A DNA stretch of 64,000 nucleotides from Saprospira grandis (GTDB lineage: Bacteria; Bacteroidota; Bacteroidia; Chitinophagales; Saprospiraceae). Each line of letters starts with the position of its first letter. Position 1 is the stretch's first letter. The translations under genes and the position numbers were made by a program. Location: positions 1,714,501-1,778,500 of the forward strand of contig NZ_CP110854.1 in assembly GCF_027594745.1 (NCBI RefSeq), in the 5' to 3' direction. Below the pieces are notes generated by a model. It did no database searches, was not told the DNA's origin, and saw only the letters and a program-made list of their open reading frames with translations. Shown here piece by piece: positions 18,039 to 26,104 of this stretch.

Positions 18039-18237
18039 GGGGCTGCCCCTCGCTTCGCTCGGGTCGCTCCCCTCCGCAGCTCGCAGCTCTGCTCGGCCCT
18101 GCGGCAGCTGTGCTGCCTGGGTCGGCCGCGATGCGGCCCTGCTGCGGGCAGCTCAGCCGGCTGCCGGGCCTTCGGCCCGGCTCAAAACCGGCCCAAGGGC
18201 CGGTAGTGGGCGCCCTGCGGGCGCCAAAGCTGGACCA
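18039..18237 (+). repeat. GC-rich modular element, copy 7 (type A, extended)
   Basis: GGGGCTGCCCCTCGC/GCTCGGGTCG, core variant GCAGCTCTGCTCGGCCCTGC, hairpin GGCAGCTGTGCTGCC, then three extra hairpins (GCCGGGCC/GGCCCGGC, CCGGCCC/GGGCCGG, GGGCGCCC/GGGCGCC) and the CTGGACCA end, which directly abuts the OmpA-family stop at 18238. Confidence 0.8.
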
Positions 18238-20739
18238 CTAATAGAGCCGAAGCTCTACTCGGCGGTCTTCCAAGGCATTCCCCTCCGATTTCCGCTCCCC
18301 AAAGGCCGCTACCGTTATCCGATCGGCCCCTAGCTGAGCCCGCTCCAATAAATAACGCTTTACCGCCTCGGCTCTAGCCGCAGATAGGGCCTCATTTTTT
18401 TGGCTGTTGCCCGTTTTGCTGGCATAGCCCGCAATGTCCAACTTTAAGTTGGGCTGCTGCTGCATAATGCTGCCAATAAGGTCCAAACTTCGCTGCGCCT
18501 GAATACTAAGCTCCGCAGAAGCATTGGCAAAGTAAATTCGGCTGTTGTATTGCCCCGCCTTGGCCCTCGGCTGCTCTTTTAGCTGCCGATTGAGGTCGCC
18601 TAGCATGCCTACAGATTGCTTGATTTCTCGCAGTTCTTGCTTCAATCGGCGATTTTCTGCCTGCAAGGCCGCTAGTTCTGCCTCATTTTGTTGTTGAGGC
18701 AAAGCCGCCAGTTCTGCTTCTTTTTGCTCCAAAGCCGCTTTTAAGTCAGCTAACTCTTTGGTTTTCAAAGCTAGGTCCATTAGGGCCGCAGAATCGGCTA
18801 GTTGGCGGTAAACGGTATCAACAACTACTAGACGCTGTTCTTCGGCTTGGGTCACAGAATCTCGGCGCATTTTTTTCAAATCTAAGCGCAATTGGGCCAA
18901 TTTTTCTTGTAGCTCTTCCTTGTTATCATAATAAATGATGGTCGTATCTCGCTGGTCTCTGGCTTGCTGTAGTTCTTGCTCTAACGCCAAACGCTTGGCC
19001 TCGGCAGCAGCCAAAAGACTGTCATTGGCCCCCTCATTGATGGCCCGCATAGCCAACCCCAAATTGGCCAAACTTACTTGTAGGTCCAACAACTGCTGAC
19101 TGCTGTCCTGCATCTGCATATCGATGAGCTCCAATTGCTTGTTGAGCCCCAAAAGCTCAGCCTGGACCGTACTGTCAAAACGAGGCAGCTGCTGCTCTAT
19201 GATAATAATAGAATCCCGCTCAATGATTTCGGTTTCTGTTTTGGTCAAATAAACGGTATCTATTTGGACCAAGGTGTCTCGGATCACTTCTACTTTCTGC
19301 TCTTGCTGATAAACCGTATCTACTCGACTTTGGCCCGCTTCTACTACAGTATCTATTTGGACCAATTGCTGCTCTCGATATACCGTATCTACTTGATAGA
19401 TGGTATCTCGCTTGATGAGCGTAGGCAAACTGTCTATGGTCCTAATTTCTATATTTTGCCCCCCTTTTTGCTGCCGCAACCATCTCCAACGGATTTCATT
19501 TAGGGCCTGCTCATGCTCGAGCTGTTCTCGCAATAGGGCTTGTTCTCGTAGCAGCTCGTTTCTAAGCTTTTCTATATTTTGGGCCTCTTGTTCTTGGGCC
19601 AATAAAAGTTCTTGTTGTTGTTGCTCTGCCTCCAAAAGCGCCAAGCGATTGGCCAAGTGATTAGTTGCGGGAGTAGCGGCATAGGTCTCTACTGGCTGTG
19701 TTTCTCCTACTTTTTCTGTCTTCGTTTTTTGACTGCTAGCTTGGCTGCTATCTGCGGCTTGGGCGGCTTCTCTGGTTTGGAGTAAGCTCAATTCATTGGT
19801 AAAAATGATGGGGGCATCAAATTCGCTACTGCTCCAGCCAAAGCTGTAATACAGCCCCAAAGAGTTGTAGCTAAAGGCATCAAAATTACGGTTATCCGAT
19901 CCTCTTTTTTGGCCCTGTTGGTTGCTAGGATTGGCCGCATAGGCTTGGGCCGTACTATTATAGTTGTCGGGATAATCGCCACTGACGTCATCCAAATAAT
20001 CGCTAAAGGTATAATAGAACTGCGTTTGTAGCTGTAGGCTTAGGCGTTGGGCCAGGCGAAACTTGAGCCCTAGGCCCAAACTGGCCTGCCAGGTCCAAGG
20101 CGAATAATTTTGGCCCTCTGTTTCTAGTTCTTGCAGATCGGTTTCAAAGATGCCATCCTGCTCTATTTCAAAGGCGAGATGAGCATTAGGGTCATTTTCG
20201 GCTAAATTATAAATTCGGCCATCGGACCAATAATGGTAGCGCTGTCCATTGGCCAAATACAAATCGGCTTTGCTGCTAAAGTGGCTAAAGCCGAGGCCCA
20301 AAGAGAAAAAGGGCGTACAAAAAGCATTGGGGCCAAAAATGCGGCCATTATCGGTATAATACACCAGATCGGCTTGGCCGCTATAGAGCTGCATTTCGGC
20401 ATTGAGGGCACGGTCAAAGTAAGGGTCATCGCTTTGCAGCTCGCCTGCTCGGTTTTGGTAGCGGTCATTGGCCTGCATGAGGTGGCTACTGCCCGAAAAG
20501 CGGAGGGTCCAGGCGGCAGACAGTCGTTTTTCTAGGGCAATTTGATAACTTAAGTAGCGGGCCATCTCCTCGGCATTGCCATAAGCAGATTGGTAGGTCC
20601 AGGGGCGCTCGTTGAGGTCGCCATAATATTGGCTAAAGCCCGTAGAAGCGCCAATTTTCCAGTGAAAATCGGTTTGTTGGGCCTGTAAAAAGAGCGAAGA
20701 GAATAAAAAAGCCGTGAGCAAAGGGAAATATCTAGACAT
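18238..20739 (-). CDS. OmpA-family protein with N-terminal barrel and long coiled coil
   Basis: The 833-residue protein has a signal peptide (FLFSSLFLQA-QQ). A barrel-like region of about 290 residues follows (GASTGFSQYYGDLNERPW...FDAFSYNSLGLYYSFGW). The long central coiled coil contains repeated (I/V)DTVY-type motifs (about residues 430-500). The C-terminal OmpA domain shows NSRIYFANASAELS, LDIAGYASKTG and LSAARAEAVKRYL. The last binds peptidoglycan in known family members. The likely role is a long outer-membrane tether to the wall. It is larger than usual OmpA proteins because of the central coil. Confidence 0.85.
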   Translation of the reverse strand: MSRYFPLLTAFLFSSLFLQAQQTDFHWKIGASTGFSQYYGDLNERPWTYQSAYGNAEEMARYLSYQIALEKRLSAAWTLRFSGSSHLMQANDRYQNRAGELQSDDPYFDRALNAEMQLYSGQADLVYYTDNGRIFGPNAFCTPFFSLGLGFSHFSSKADLYLANGQRYHYWSDGRIYNLAENDPNAHLAFEIEQDGIFETDLQELETEGQNYSPWTWQASLGLGLKFRLAQRLSLQLQTQFYYTFSDYLDDVSGDYPDNYNSTAQAYAANPSNQQGQKRGSDNRNFDAFSYNSLGLYYSFGWSSSEFDAPIIFTNELSLLQTREAAQAADSSQASSQKTKTEKVGETQPVETYAATPATNHLANRLALLEAEQQQQELLLAQEQEAQNIEKLRNELLREQALLREQLEHEQALNEIRWRWLRQQKGGQNIEIRTIDSLPTLIKRDTIYQVDTVYREQQLVQIDTVVEAGQSRVDTVYQQEQKVEVIRDTLVQIDTVYLTKTETEIIERDSIIIIEQQLPRFDSTVQAELLGLNKQLELIDMQMQDSSQQLLDLQVSLANLGLAMRAINEGANDSLLAAAEAKRLALEQELQQARDQRDTTIIYYDNKEELQEKLAQLRLDLKKMRRDSVTQAEEQRLVVVDTVYRQLADSAALMDLALKTKELADLKAALEQKEAELAALPQQQNEAELAALQAENRRLKQELREIKQSVGMLGDLNRQLKEQPRAKAGQYNSRIYFANASAELSIQAQRSLDLIGSIMQQQPNLKLDIAGYASKTGNSQKNEALSAARAEAVKRYLLERAQLGADRITVAAFGERKSEGNALEDRRVELRLY

Positions 20740-20780
20740 AGGAAGAAGCGTTTAGTTGAGGGAGGAAGTTTTGCGGTGGA

Positions 20781-20916
20781 CAGGCGGCGAAGCCGCCGCA
20801 GGCCTAGCTGCCTGTAAGGGTGGCGCAAAGCGCCAGACCCAGCCGCCGAAGGCGGCGCAGGGCCGAGCAGAACTGCGAGCCCCGAAAGGGAGCGGCGGGC
20901 GCAGCCCGCAGGCCCC
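20781..20916 (-). repeat. GC-rich modular element, copy 8 (type B)
   Basis: Minus orientation: GGGGCCTGCGGGC/GCCCGCCGC, core variant GCAGTTCTGCTCGGCCCTGC, hairpin GCCGCC/GGCGGC, GGTCTGGCGC/GCGCCA, CTAGGCC, and a terminal GGCGGC hairpin. It begins 11 bases past the stop at 20928, in sense. Confidence 0.8.
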
Positions 20917-20927
20917 AAAAAAAATAC

Positions 20928-22109
20928 TTAACGCTCTAACTTTGCCGTCAGGTTAATTTGGACGCTAATGCCAAAATTTGGACGCACATACACGCGGCTA
21001 CCTAGGCCCGAAATCTGGCCTGCCGTATTGGCCTCCTCCAAGAAAGTGGCGCCCGCATTGAGGTAAATAAACTGATACAATTTATGGCTGAGCCCTAGAT
21101 ATACTGGGCGTTTGAAGATAGGGCCGCTGAGGTCGTTGCCATTTTGGCCTAGGTCCTTAAAGTTATTGACATAGGCGCCCACCGTGATGGCCGTATTGCT
21201 GAGAATTCGGGGGGCAAAAGCGCGCTTGCCCAAGGGAAAAGCTAGGCCAATAAAGGCCGCATTGCCGATTGAAAGATTAGAAAAATCGCCATCGACATAA
21301 GTGCCGCCATAGCCGAGTTGGATAGACAATTGGCGGTCGGTTTTCTCGGTTTCATAGTCGTTGATATAGCGGCTATCGCTCAATTTGGCCAAATTGGTCT
21401 GTAGAATTTGGTCCAATTCGCCATGAATAAGGGTTTTGAGATCGGCGATCAGTTTTTTGCGGTATTCAGCACGGGCCTCATCCTTAGTTTTGCCCAAAAA
21501 GAGGAACTTCCCCTTAGACAACTTGGCCTTTTCGATTCGGCGGAGCGTCTGTTTGATAATATCAGAAAAGCCCTCAAACTGAATATTGGTAGCGCTGCGG
21601 TAGTGTTTTAGGCCCGTTTTGACAATCTTATTCAGGTCGGTTATCACCTGATGATTGCTTCTATTGAGCTGAATGCTGCTCTTGCTCAGGCCAAAAGTTT
21701 GTTCTAAATAGGCATCTAGATGTTGGTAGAGTTGGCTCTGCAGGGCCTTTTGTTCTTGGGCCGTGATGGGCCGAAAAAAGCTAATTTTAAAATCGTATTC
21801 CGTACTTCCCCGCAACTTATAGTTAATGGGGAGATTAAACTCGGTGGTGAGCTTATCAAAGGGGCGTTTCCAGGCCGCCACATAAAGCGGCAGGCGTTTT
21901 TCGCTACCCTTATCATTATAGACCGCAATTTCTACATAATTGACCTCTTGCGGGGCCTTTCCCTGCAGCAAAATATGGGTTTCGGCAGGCAGGGGTTGGT
22001 TATTATTAAAGGCCGCCTTTTCATAGTCAAAACTAACGGCTTTATGCTGCCCAAAAAGAGAAGGCGCAGCAAAAAAAGAAAGGAATAGGAAGGGGTACAA
22101 GTACTTCAT
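20928..22109 (-). CDS. Secreted protein with C-terminal barrel-like region, unrecognised
   Basis: The 393-residue product has a signal peptide (LSFFAAPSLFG-QH). The first 250 residues contain helical segments (AQEQKALQSQLYQHLDAYLEQ) and Lys-rich stretches. The final 140 residues alternate like outer-membrane strands (RQLSIQLGYGGTYV, ITVGAYVNNF, VYLGLSHKLYQF, NFGISVQINL). It could be an outer-membrane protein with a periplasmic N-domain. I do not recognise a family. It is downstream of and in the same direction as the MscS-like gene, about 15 bases apart, so co-transcription is likely. Confidence 0.7.
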   Translation of the reverse strand: MKYLYPFLFLSFFAAPSLFGQHKAVSFDYEKAAFNNNQPLPAETHILLQGKAPQEVNYVEIAVYNDKGSEKRLPLYVAAWKRPFDKLTTEFNLPINYKLRGSTEYDFKISFFRPITAQEQKALQSQLYQHLDAYLEQTFGLSKSSIQLNRSNHQVITDLNKIVKTGLKHYRSATNIQFEGFSDIIKQTLRRIEKAKLSKGKFLFLGKTKDEARAEYRKKLIADLKTLIHGELDQILQTNLAKLSDSRYINDYETEKTDRQLSIQLGYGGTYVDGDFSNLSIGNAAFIGLAFPLGKRAFAPRILSNTAITVGAYVNNFKDLGQNGNDLSGPIFKRPVYLGLSHKLYQFIYLNAGATFLEEANTAGQISGLGSRVYVRPNFGISVQINLTAKLER

Positions 22110-22124
22110 AGTTTGTTATTTGGG

Positions 22125-22967
22125 CTAGTCGCTACTAGCTTGTTTATATATTTTTACTTCTTCTTGAATAAATTTTTGGCTGGGGATCACCACTTTTTCA
22201 TTTTCGGTTTGTAGGGTAATGGCAATGCTACTAATGTCGATGATTTGGCCGCGAATGCCTTTAACCTCGACCTCCTGCCCTACTTCAAACAGCCGCTTGC
22301 CATAAAAGCCCGCCAAAATATTGGCCAAAACATCTCTGGAGGCAAAACCGTAGGCAATGGCCGCCGAGCCCATAATGGCCCCCAAAATGATAAAGAGATT
22401 AGAGCTAATGATAGAGGTATCAATCCCGGCCTGTTGGAGGGCCGTCAGACTAATAATGATAAAAATCATGTAATACACGATCTGGCTAATGATCTTGCCT
22501 GCACCAATGCCCAAAGAGGCCGTAGCCCCCTTAATTACATCGCGAACCAAGCCCGCCGCAAAGCCTCCAATCACAAAGAGGACAATGGCCGAGAAGAGAG
22601 TGGGCAAATAGCTAATTAGCTTAGAAATTTCCTTAGAGATAACGGTCCAGCCCAAAATATCTGAGGCCGTGGTAATCACCAACAACATCACTAGCCAATA
22701 GGCCATTTTGCCCATTAGCTCGCTTGGCGTTTTCTTAATATTGGCCTTCTCTAAAAAAGAAGAAAGCTGAATCCGCTCCGCCAATTGATCAAAACGAGCC
22801 TTTTTGAGCAATTTACTCAGCCCTTTATTGAGCAACTTGGCCATAAAGAGCCCGCCCAAAAAAACAAATAGCGCCCCAAATAAAGCAGGCAAAGCCGACA
22901 TAATGGCCGAGGTGGTGGCTTGTAATGAAGCAAAAAACAACTCGGTCCACTTACTAATATCTCCCAT
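22125..22967 (-). CDS. MscS-like mechanosensitive channel family protein
   Basis: The 280-residue inner-membrane protein has about four hydrophobic helices in the first 190 residues, including the pore-like SNLFIILGAIMGSAAIAYGF, followed by the MscS beta domain FEVGQEVEVKGIRGQIIDISSIAITLQT and VVIPSQKFIQEEV. Family members open on membrane tension and release solutes in osmotic downshock. I chose MGDISKWTEL; an ATG 30 bases upstream is possible. It sits between the ECF sigma pair and the barrel-like gene. Confidence 0.85.
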   Translation of the reverse strand: MGDISKWTELFFASLQATTSAIMSALPALFGALFVFLGGLFMAKLLNKGLSKLLKKARFDQLAERIQLSSFLEKANIKKTPSELMGKMAYWLVMLLVITTASDILGWTVISKEISKLISYLPTLFSAIVLFVIGGFAAGLVRDVIKGATASLGIGAGKIISQIVYYMIFIIISLTALQQAGIDTSIISSNLFIILGAIMGSAAIAYGFASRDVLANILAGFYGKRLFEVGQEVEVKGIRGQIIDISSIAITLQTENEKVVIPSQKFIQEEVKIYKQASSD

Positions 22968-23044
22968 GATTAACAAAAATTTGAGGCTATTGTTCAACAG
23001 TAGCCCAATCTACTAATAGAGGCCAAAGCCTGGCCTTAGTCACA

Positions 23045-23236
23045 TTATTTTTTCTTTTTTTCTAGCTTTTCACTGCAATCTCCCAAGAGCTGAAAATTGG
23101 CCTTAAAAAAAGTTGGCCCAAATAAATCGAGAAACTCCCCCACCAACTTTAGGGTTTCGAGCTCCGAAATGACCACCTTTTTGAGCTTCTCGGGCGGCTG
23201 CTTGTCCAAATGCATATTTTTAAACAAATCTTTCAT
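23045..23236 (-). CDS. Small conserved Bacteroidota-type protein next to the ECF sigma factor
   Basis: A 63-residue protein (MKDLFKNMHLDKQPPEKLKKVVISELETLKLVGEFLDLFG...) whose composition and start (FKNxxxxxxPPExLKxxVxxExxxLKLVGEFLDLF) resemble small proteins often encoded after ECF sigma factors in this phylum; the function is not known to me. It begins 5 bases after the sigma gene and is probably translationally coupled. It ends in a Lys-rich tail and has no signal peptide, so it is cytoplasmic and could bind the sigma factor, which is an inference. Confidence 0.7.
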   Translation of the reverse strand: MKDLFKNMHLDKQPPEKLKKVVISELETLKLVGEFLDLFGPTFFKANFQLLGDCSEKLEKKKK

Positions 23237-23241
23237 CTTTC

Positions 23242-23820
23242 CTATTTTTTAGCTGGAGAAATACAGGAGGCCAACCACTCTCGGCCCCTTTTCAATCGCA
23301 TCTTAATAGCACTTTCGCCCATTTCTAGGGCCTCCGCCATCTGCTTTATGCTCATCTCTGCATAATAGCGCATAGACAACACTACGCTATAATCCTTTTT
23401 GATATTGGCCAGACAACGTTGCAATTCTTTCACATTGGCCTCCAATAATTCTTGCTGCTCGGCCTCAATGTCATCCTCGCTCATTATATCAAATTCTTCG
23501 GGCACCTCCTCTTCTTTCCTCCGCTTGTTCTTCCGAAAATGCTGCATACAATGGTTGTAGGAAATCGTATTGACCCACAAAGAAAAGTTGGCCCGCCCTT
23601 CAAATTGCGACAATTTGGTAAAGATCTTTAGCATAATATCATGCGTCAAATCTTCCGCCAAAGCCTCTCGCTTGACCAAAGAAACCGCCTTCCGATACAC
23701 CAAAGGCGCATAACGATCATACAAAATCCCAAATAAATCACTCTGCCCCTCTTGCACAATCAATTGCACCAGTTCCTCATCGGTCAAAGCCGATTGCTCG
23801 GCCCTCGTTTTTGCTTGCAT
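23242..23820 (-). CDS. ECF-type RNA polymerase sigma factor
   Basis: The 192-residue protein has region 2 (about residues 25-95: LFGILYDRYAPLVYRKAVSLV, DLTHDIMLKIFTKL, FSLWVNTISYNHCMQHFRKNKR) and region 4 (about 130-185: LQRCLANIKKDYSVVLSMRYY, SIKQMAEALEMGESAIKMRLKRGRE). An acidic linker separates them. It redirects RNA polymerase to a specific promoter set; the targets and signal cannot be inferred. No anti-sigma gene with a transmembrane segment is adjacent, only the 63-residue protein. Confidence 0.9.
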   Translation of the reverse strand: MQAKTRAEQSALTDEELVQLIVQEGQSDLFGILYDRYAPLVYRKAVSLVKREALAEDLTHDIMLKIFTKLSQFEGRANFSLWVNTISYNHCMQHFRKNKRRKEEEVPEEFDIMSEDDIEAEQQELLEANVKELQRCLANIKKDYSVVLSMRYYAEMSIKQMAEALEMGESAIKMRLKRGREWLASCISPAKK

Positions 23821-24005
23821 AGTCTAAGGATTTCATTTTGCCCAATTGCAGTAAAATTGACGCTCATTTCTATTTTCAAGATACAACTTTTTCAGAATTA
23901 TTAAATTCTTTCCTCTTTTCTTGAACCCCTTAGCCCTCACTTAGTTTAGAACTAAAGCAAAGCTTAGTTTAATTCTAAAAATAAGCTTATATTTGTTTGC
24001 CCTTT

Positions 24006-24187
24006 GGGGCCTCCGCTGCGGCTTCGCCTTGCGGCGGTTACTCCCTTTGGTCGTCGAACTGCGGCCTAAAGGCCTTGTTGTCGTTACGCAGCTCGCTGTT
24101 CGCTCGGCCCTGCGCCGCTTTCAGCGGCTGGGTCTGGCCTAACGGCCACTGCTGCACATCGCTAGGCCTGCGGGCCTTCGGCCCTGT
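24006..24187 (+). repeat. GC-rich modular element, copy 9 (type B with TTACTCCC module)
   Basis: GGGGCCTCCGC...GCGGCGG, then the inserted module CTCCCTTTGGTCGTCGAACT...CCTTGTTGTCG, then the usual core variant GCTGTTCGCTCGGCCCTGC, hairpin GCCGC/GCGGC, GGTCTGGCC, CATCGCTAGGCC and GGGCCTTCGGCCC. It lies in the 426-base gap before nadA, where I see no gene. Confidence 0.8.
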
Positions 24188-24246
24188 AGATCGCTTTTTT
24201 TGTCCTGAATTCAGGCTTCCACTTTTCAATATAATTGACACTGATT

Positions 24247-25254
24247 ATGAGCCAACTCTTGCAAAATGCCCAAGAAAACCTCAACGCTAATGGTTTTCTA
24301 GATCTAGAAGTAGATCCCACTTTGGACCTCGTCCAAGAAATCGAAAAACTCAAAAAGGAGAAGAACGCCATTATTTTGGCCCACTATTACCAAGAAAGCG
24401 AAATCCAAGATATTGCCGATTATATTGGCGATAGCCTCGGTTTGGCCCAACAAGCCGCCAATACCGATGCCGATATTATCGTTTTTGCGGGGGTCCACTT
24501 TATGGCCGAAACCGCCAAAATGCTCAACCCTAGCAAGAAGGTGCTTTTGCCCGACCTCAAAGCAGGTTGCTCTCTAGCCGATTCTTGCCCCGCTCCCATT
24601 TTCGCTAAGTTTAAGGAAAAACATCCCGATCATGTGGTCGTGAGCTATATTAACTGTACCGCAGACCTCAAAACGCTAACCGATGTTTGCTGTACTTCTA
24701 CCAATGCTAAAGCCATTATTGATAGCATTCCAGAAGATAAACCTATCATCTTCGCTCCAGATAAAAATCTTGGCGCTTACCTCAATAAAGTAACGGGCCG
24801 CGACATGATTCTCTGGAACGGCTCCTGCATGGTCCATGAAATTTTCTCTCAAGAAAAGATCGTTAAGCTCAAAGAACGCCATCCCGATGCCCTGCTTATT
24901 GCCCATCCCGAATGTGAGGCCCACCTCCTCGATATGGCCGATCATGTAGGCTCTACTAGCTCTTTGCTCCGCTTTACCGCCGAGTCTACAGCTAAGGAGT
25001 TTATCGTCGCTACCGAAGTGGGCATTATCCACCAAATGGAAAAGGCCAATCCCGAAAAGACCTTTATTCCCGCTCCGCCCAATAATACTTGCGCCTGCAA
25101 CGAGTGCCCCCACATGAAGCGCAATACCATGGAAAAACTTTATCTCTGCATGAAACACGAACTCCCCGAAATCCATCTGCAAGAAAAACAGATCGTAGAA
25201 GGCAGAAAATGTATCGATCGTATGCTAGAGGTTTCGGCTAAGGCTGGCTTTTAA
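24247..25254 (+). CDS. nadA: Quinolinate synthase NadA
   Basis: NadA condenses iminoaspartate with dihydroxyacetone phosphate to quinolinate in de novo NAD synthesis, using an oxygen-sensitive [4Fe-4S] cluster. The 335-residue protein has KNAIILAHYYQ near the start, FAGVHFMAETAKML, DLKAGCSLADSC, INCTADLKTLTDVCCTS, WNGSCMVHE, HPECE, and TCACNECPHMKRNTMEKL near the C-terminus, supplying the three conserved cluster cysteines. ATG at 24247 is chosen over an upstream TTG. nadB and nadC are not in the window. Confidence 0.96.
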   Translation: MSQLLQNAQENLNANGFLDLEVDPTLDLVQEIEKLKKEKNAIILAHYYQESEIQDIADYIGDSLGLAQQAANTDADIIVFAGVHFMAETAKMLNPSKKVLLPDLKAGCSLADSCPAPIFAKFKEKHPDHVVVSYINCTADLKTLTDVCCTSTNAKAIIDSIPEDKPIIFAPDKNLGAYLNKVTGRDMILWNGSCMVHEIFSQEKIVKLKERHPDALLIAHPECEAHLLDMADHVGSTSSLLRFTAESTAKEFIVATEVGIIHQMEKANPEKTFIPAPPNNTCACNECPHMKRNTMEKLYLCMKHELPEIHLQEKQIVEGRKCIDRMLEVSAKAGF

Positions 25255-25271
25255 GTAAAAAATAAATTGCT

Positions 25272-25508
25272 ATGACTAACATTAGCCTCCAAGCAGCTTT
25301 AGCCGCTCTAGAGCAAGAGCAAAGCCTAAAAGGCTATCAGTTAGCCGAGCTAGAGCCTAAAGTAGAAGCCCTAATTGCTATGCAATTGAATAAATTGGGG
25401 CTGCTCATTCAAGAGCAACAAATTTACTATGAAGAGGAGGATATTCAAGATGATGCAGAAATAGATGACTATGACTGGAAAATCATCCCTCCCCGTCCAC
25501 TCGACTAA
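25272..25508 (+). CDS. Small acidic protein downstream of nadA
   Basis: A 78-residue product, 17 bases after nadA and ending at a terminator, so it is likely co-transcribed. It has a helical, Gln/Leu-rich first half (ALAALEQEQSLKGYQLAELEPKVEALIAMQL) and an acidic tail (YYEEEDIQDDAEIDDYDWKIIPPRPLD). No family is recognised. Codon use and the tight spacing make it credible as a real gene. Confidence 0.6.
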   Translation: MTNISLQAALAALEQEQSLKGYQLAELEPKVEALIAMQLNKLGLLIQEQQIYYEEEDIQDDAEIDDYDWKIIPPRPLD

Positions 25509-25511
25509 AGC

Positions 25512-25545
25512 AAAAGGCCAAACCCAGAAGGGTTTGGCCTTTTTT
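25512..25545 (+). terminator. Terminator of the nadA unit
   Basis: AAAGGCCAAACCC agaa GGGTTTGGCCTTTTTT, immediately after the stop at 25508. Confidence 0.9.
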
Positions 25546-25546
25546 A

Positions 25547-25701
25547 TGGTCCAGAGGCGGGCGAAGCCCGCCCGGCTGAGGGATGGTAGGGGGTGGCCGA
25601 AGGCCAGGCCGAGCTTTTTTGAGCAAAGCGAAAAAAGCGATGGGCCAAGCGAGCAGCGAGCCCCCGCACAGCCCGACCCGGCCAAAGGCCGGGGCAGCCC
25701 C
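25547..25701 (-). repeat. GC-rich modular element, copy 10 (type A)
   Basis: Minus orientation: GGGGCTGCCCCGGCC/GGCCGGGTCGGGCTGTG, a core diverged in its first half (GCTGCTCGCTTGGCCC), a long A/T-armed hairpin (GCTTTTTTCGC...GCTCAAAAAAGC), GGCCTGGCC, CCATCCCTCAGCC, a GGCGGGC/GCCCGCC hairpin and a GGACC end. It starts 5 bases past the ytxJ stop. Confidence 0.8.
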
Positions 25702-25706
25702 AAAAC

Positions 25707-26099
25707 CTAAAGTACTGCCTGCAATTCTTCCCAGTGAATATCAGAATGAGAGCAATCCATCAGGGCCTGCCCATTTTGGACCACAATCAATTGCGGAGAT
25801 TGGTGCATCACGCCCAATTCTTCGGCAATGGCGTTAGAGATTTCTCGGTAGGCGATGAGGTCCAAAAAGTACATCTTGGGCCCCTGCCCTTCTGCATAAT
25901 CCCAGCTTCGCTCTAAGCGTCTTTTGGCCATCGAGCTGATGGAACAGCGGGTACTATGTTTAAACAAAACGATCTTTTCATTTTCCGATTGGGCCAAAGC
26001 GGCCTCCAAATCGTTTAGGCTGCGCAAAGGCTGCCAAGGCAGGGCCGCTTGTTGCTCTTCGCCCTCCTGCTTTCCAAATAACTGATCAAAAAATCCCAT
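25707..26099 (-). CDS. ytxJ: Bacillithiol-system redox protein YtxJ/BrxC
   Basis: YtxJ-type proteins are thioredoxin-fold proteins with a single-cysteine active site that act on bacillithiol-mixed disulfides. The 130-residue protein carries the motif FKHSTRCSISSMAKRRLER around residues 46-64, with the reactive Cys in TRCS, and the cis-Pro segment HQSPQLIVVQNG. It starts 5 bases after the UbiD-family gene and is probably in one operon with it. Bacteroidota commonly encode this family. Confidence 0.9.
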   Translation of the reverse strand: MGFFDQLFGKQEGEEQQAALPWQPLRSLNDLEAALAQSENEKIVLFKHSTRCSISSMAKRRLERSWDYAEGQGPKMYFLDLIAYREISNAIAEELGVMHQSPQLIVVQNGQALMDCSHSDIHWEELQAVL

Positions 26100-26104
26100 A
26101 GCTT

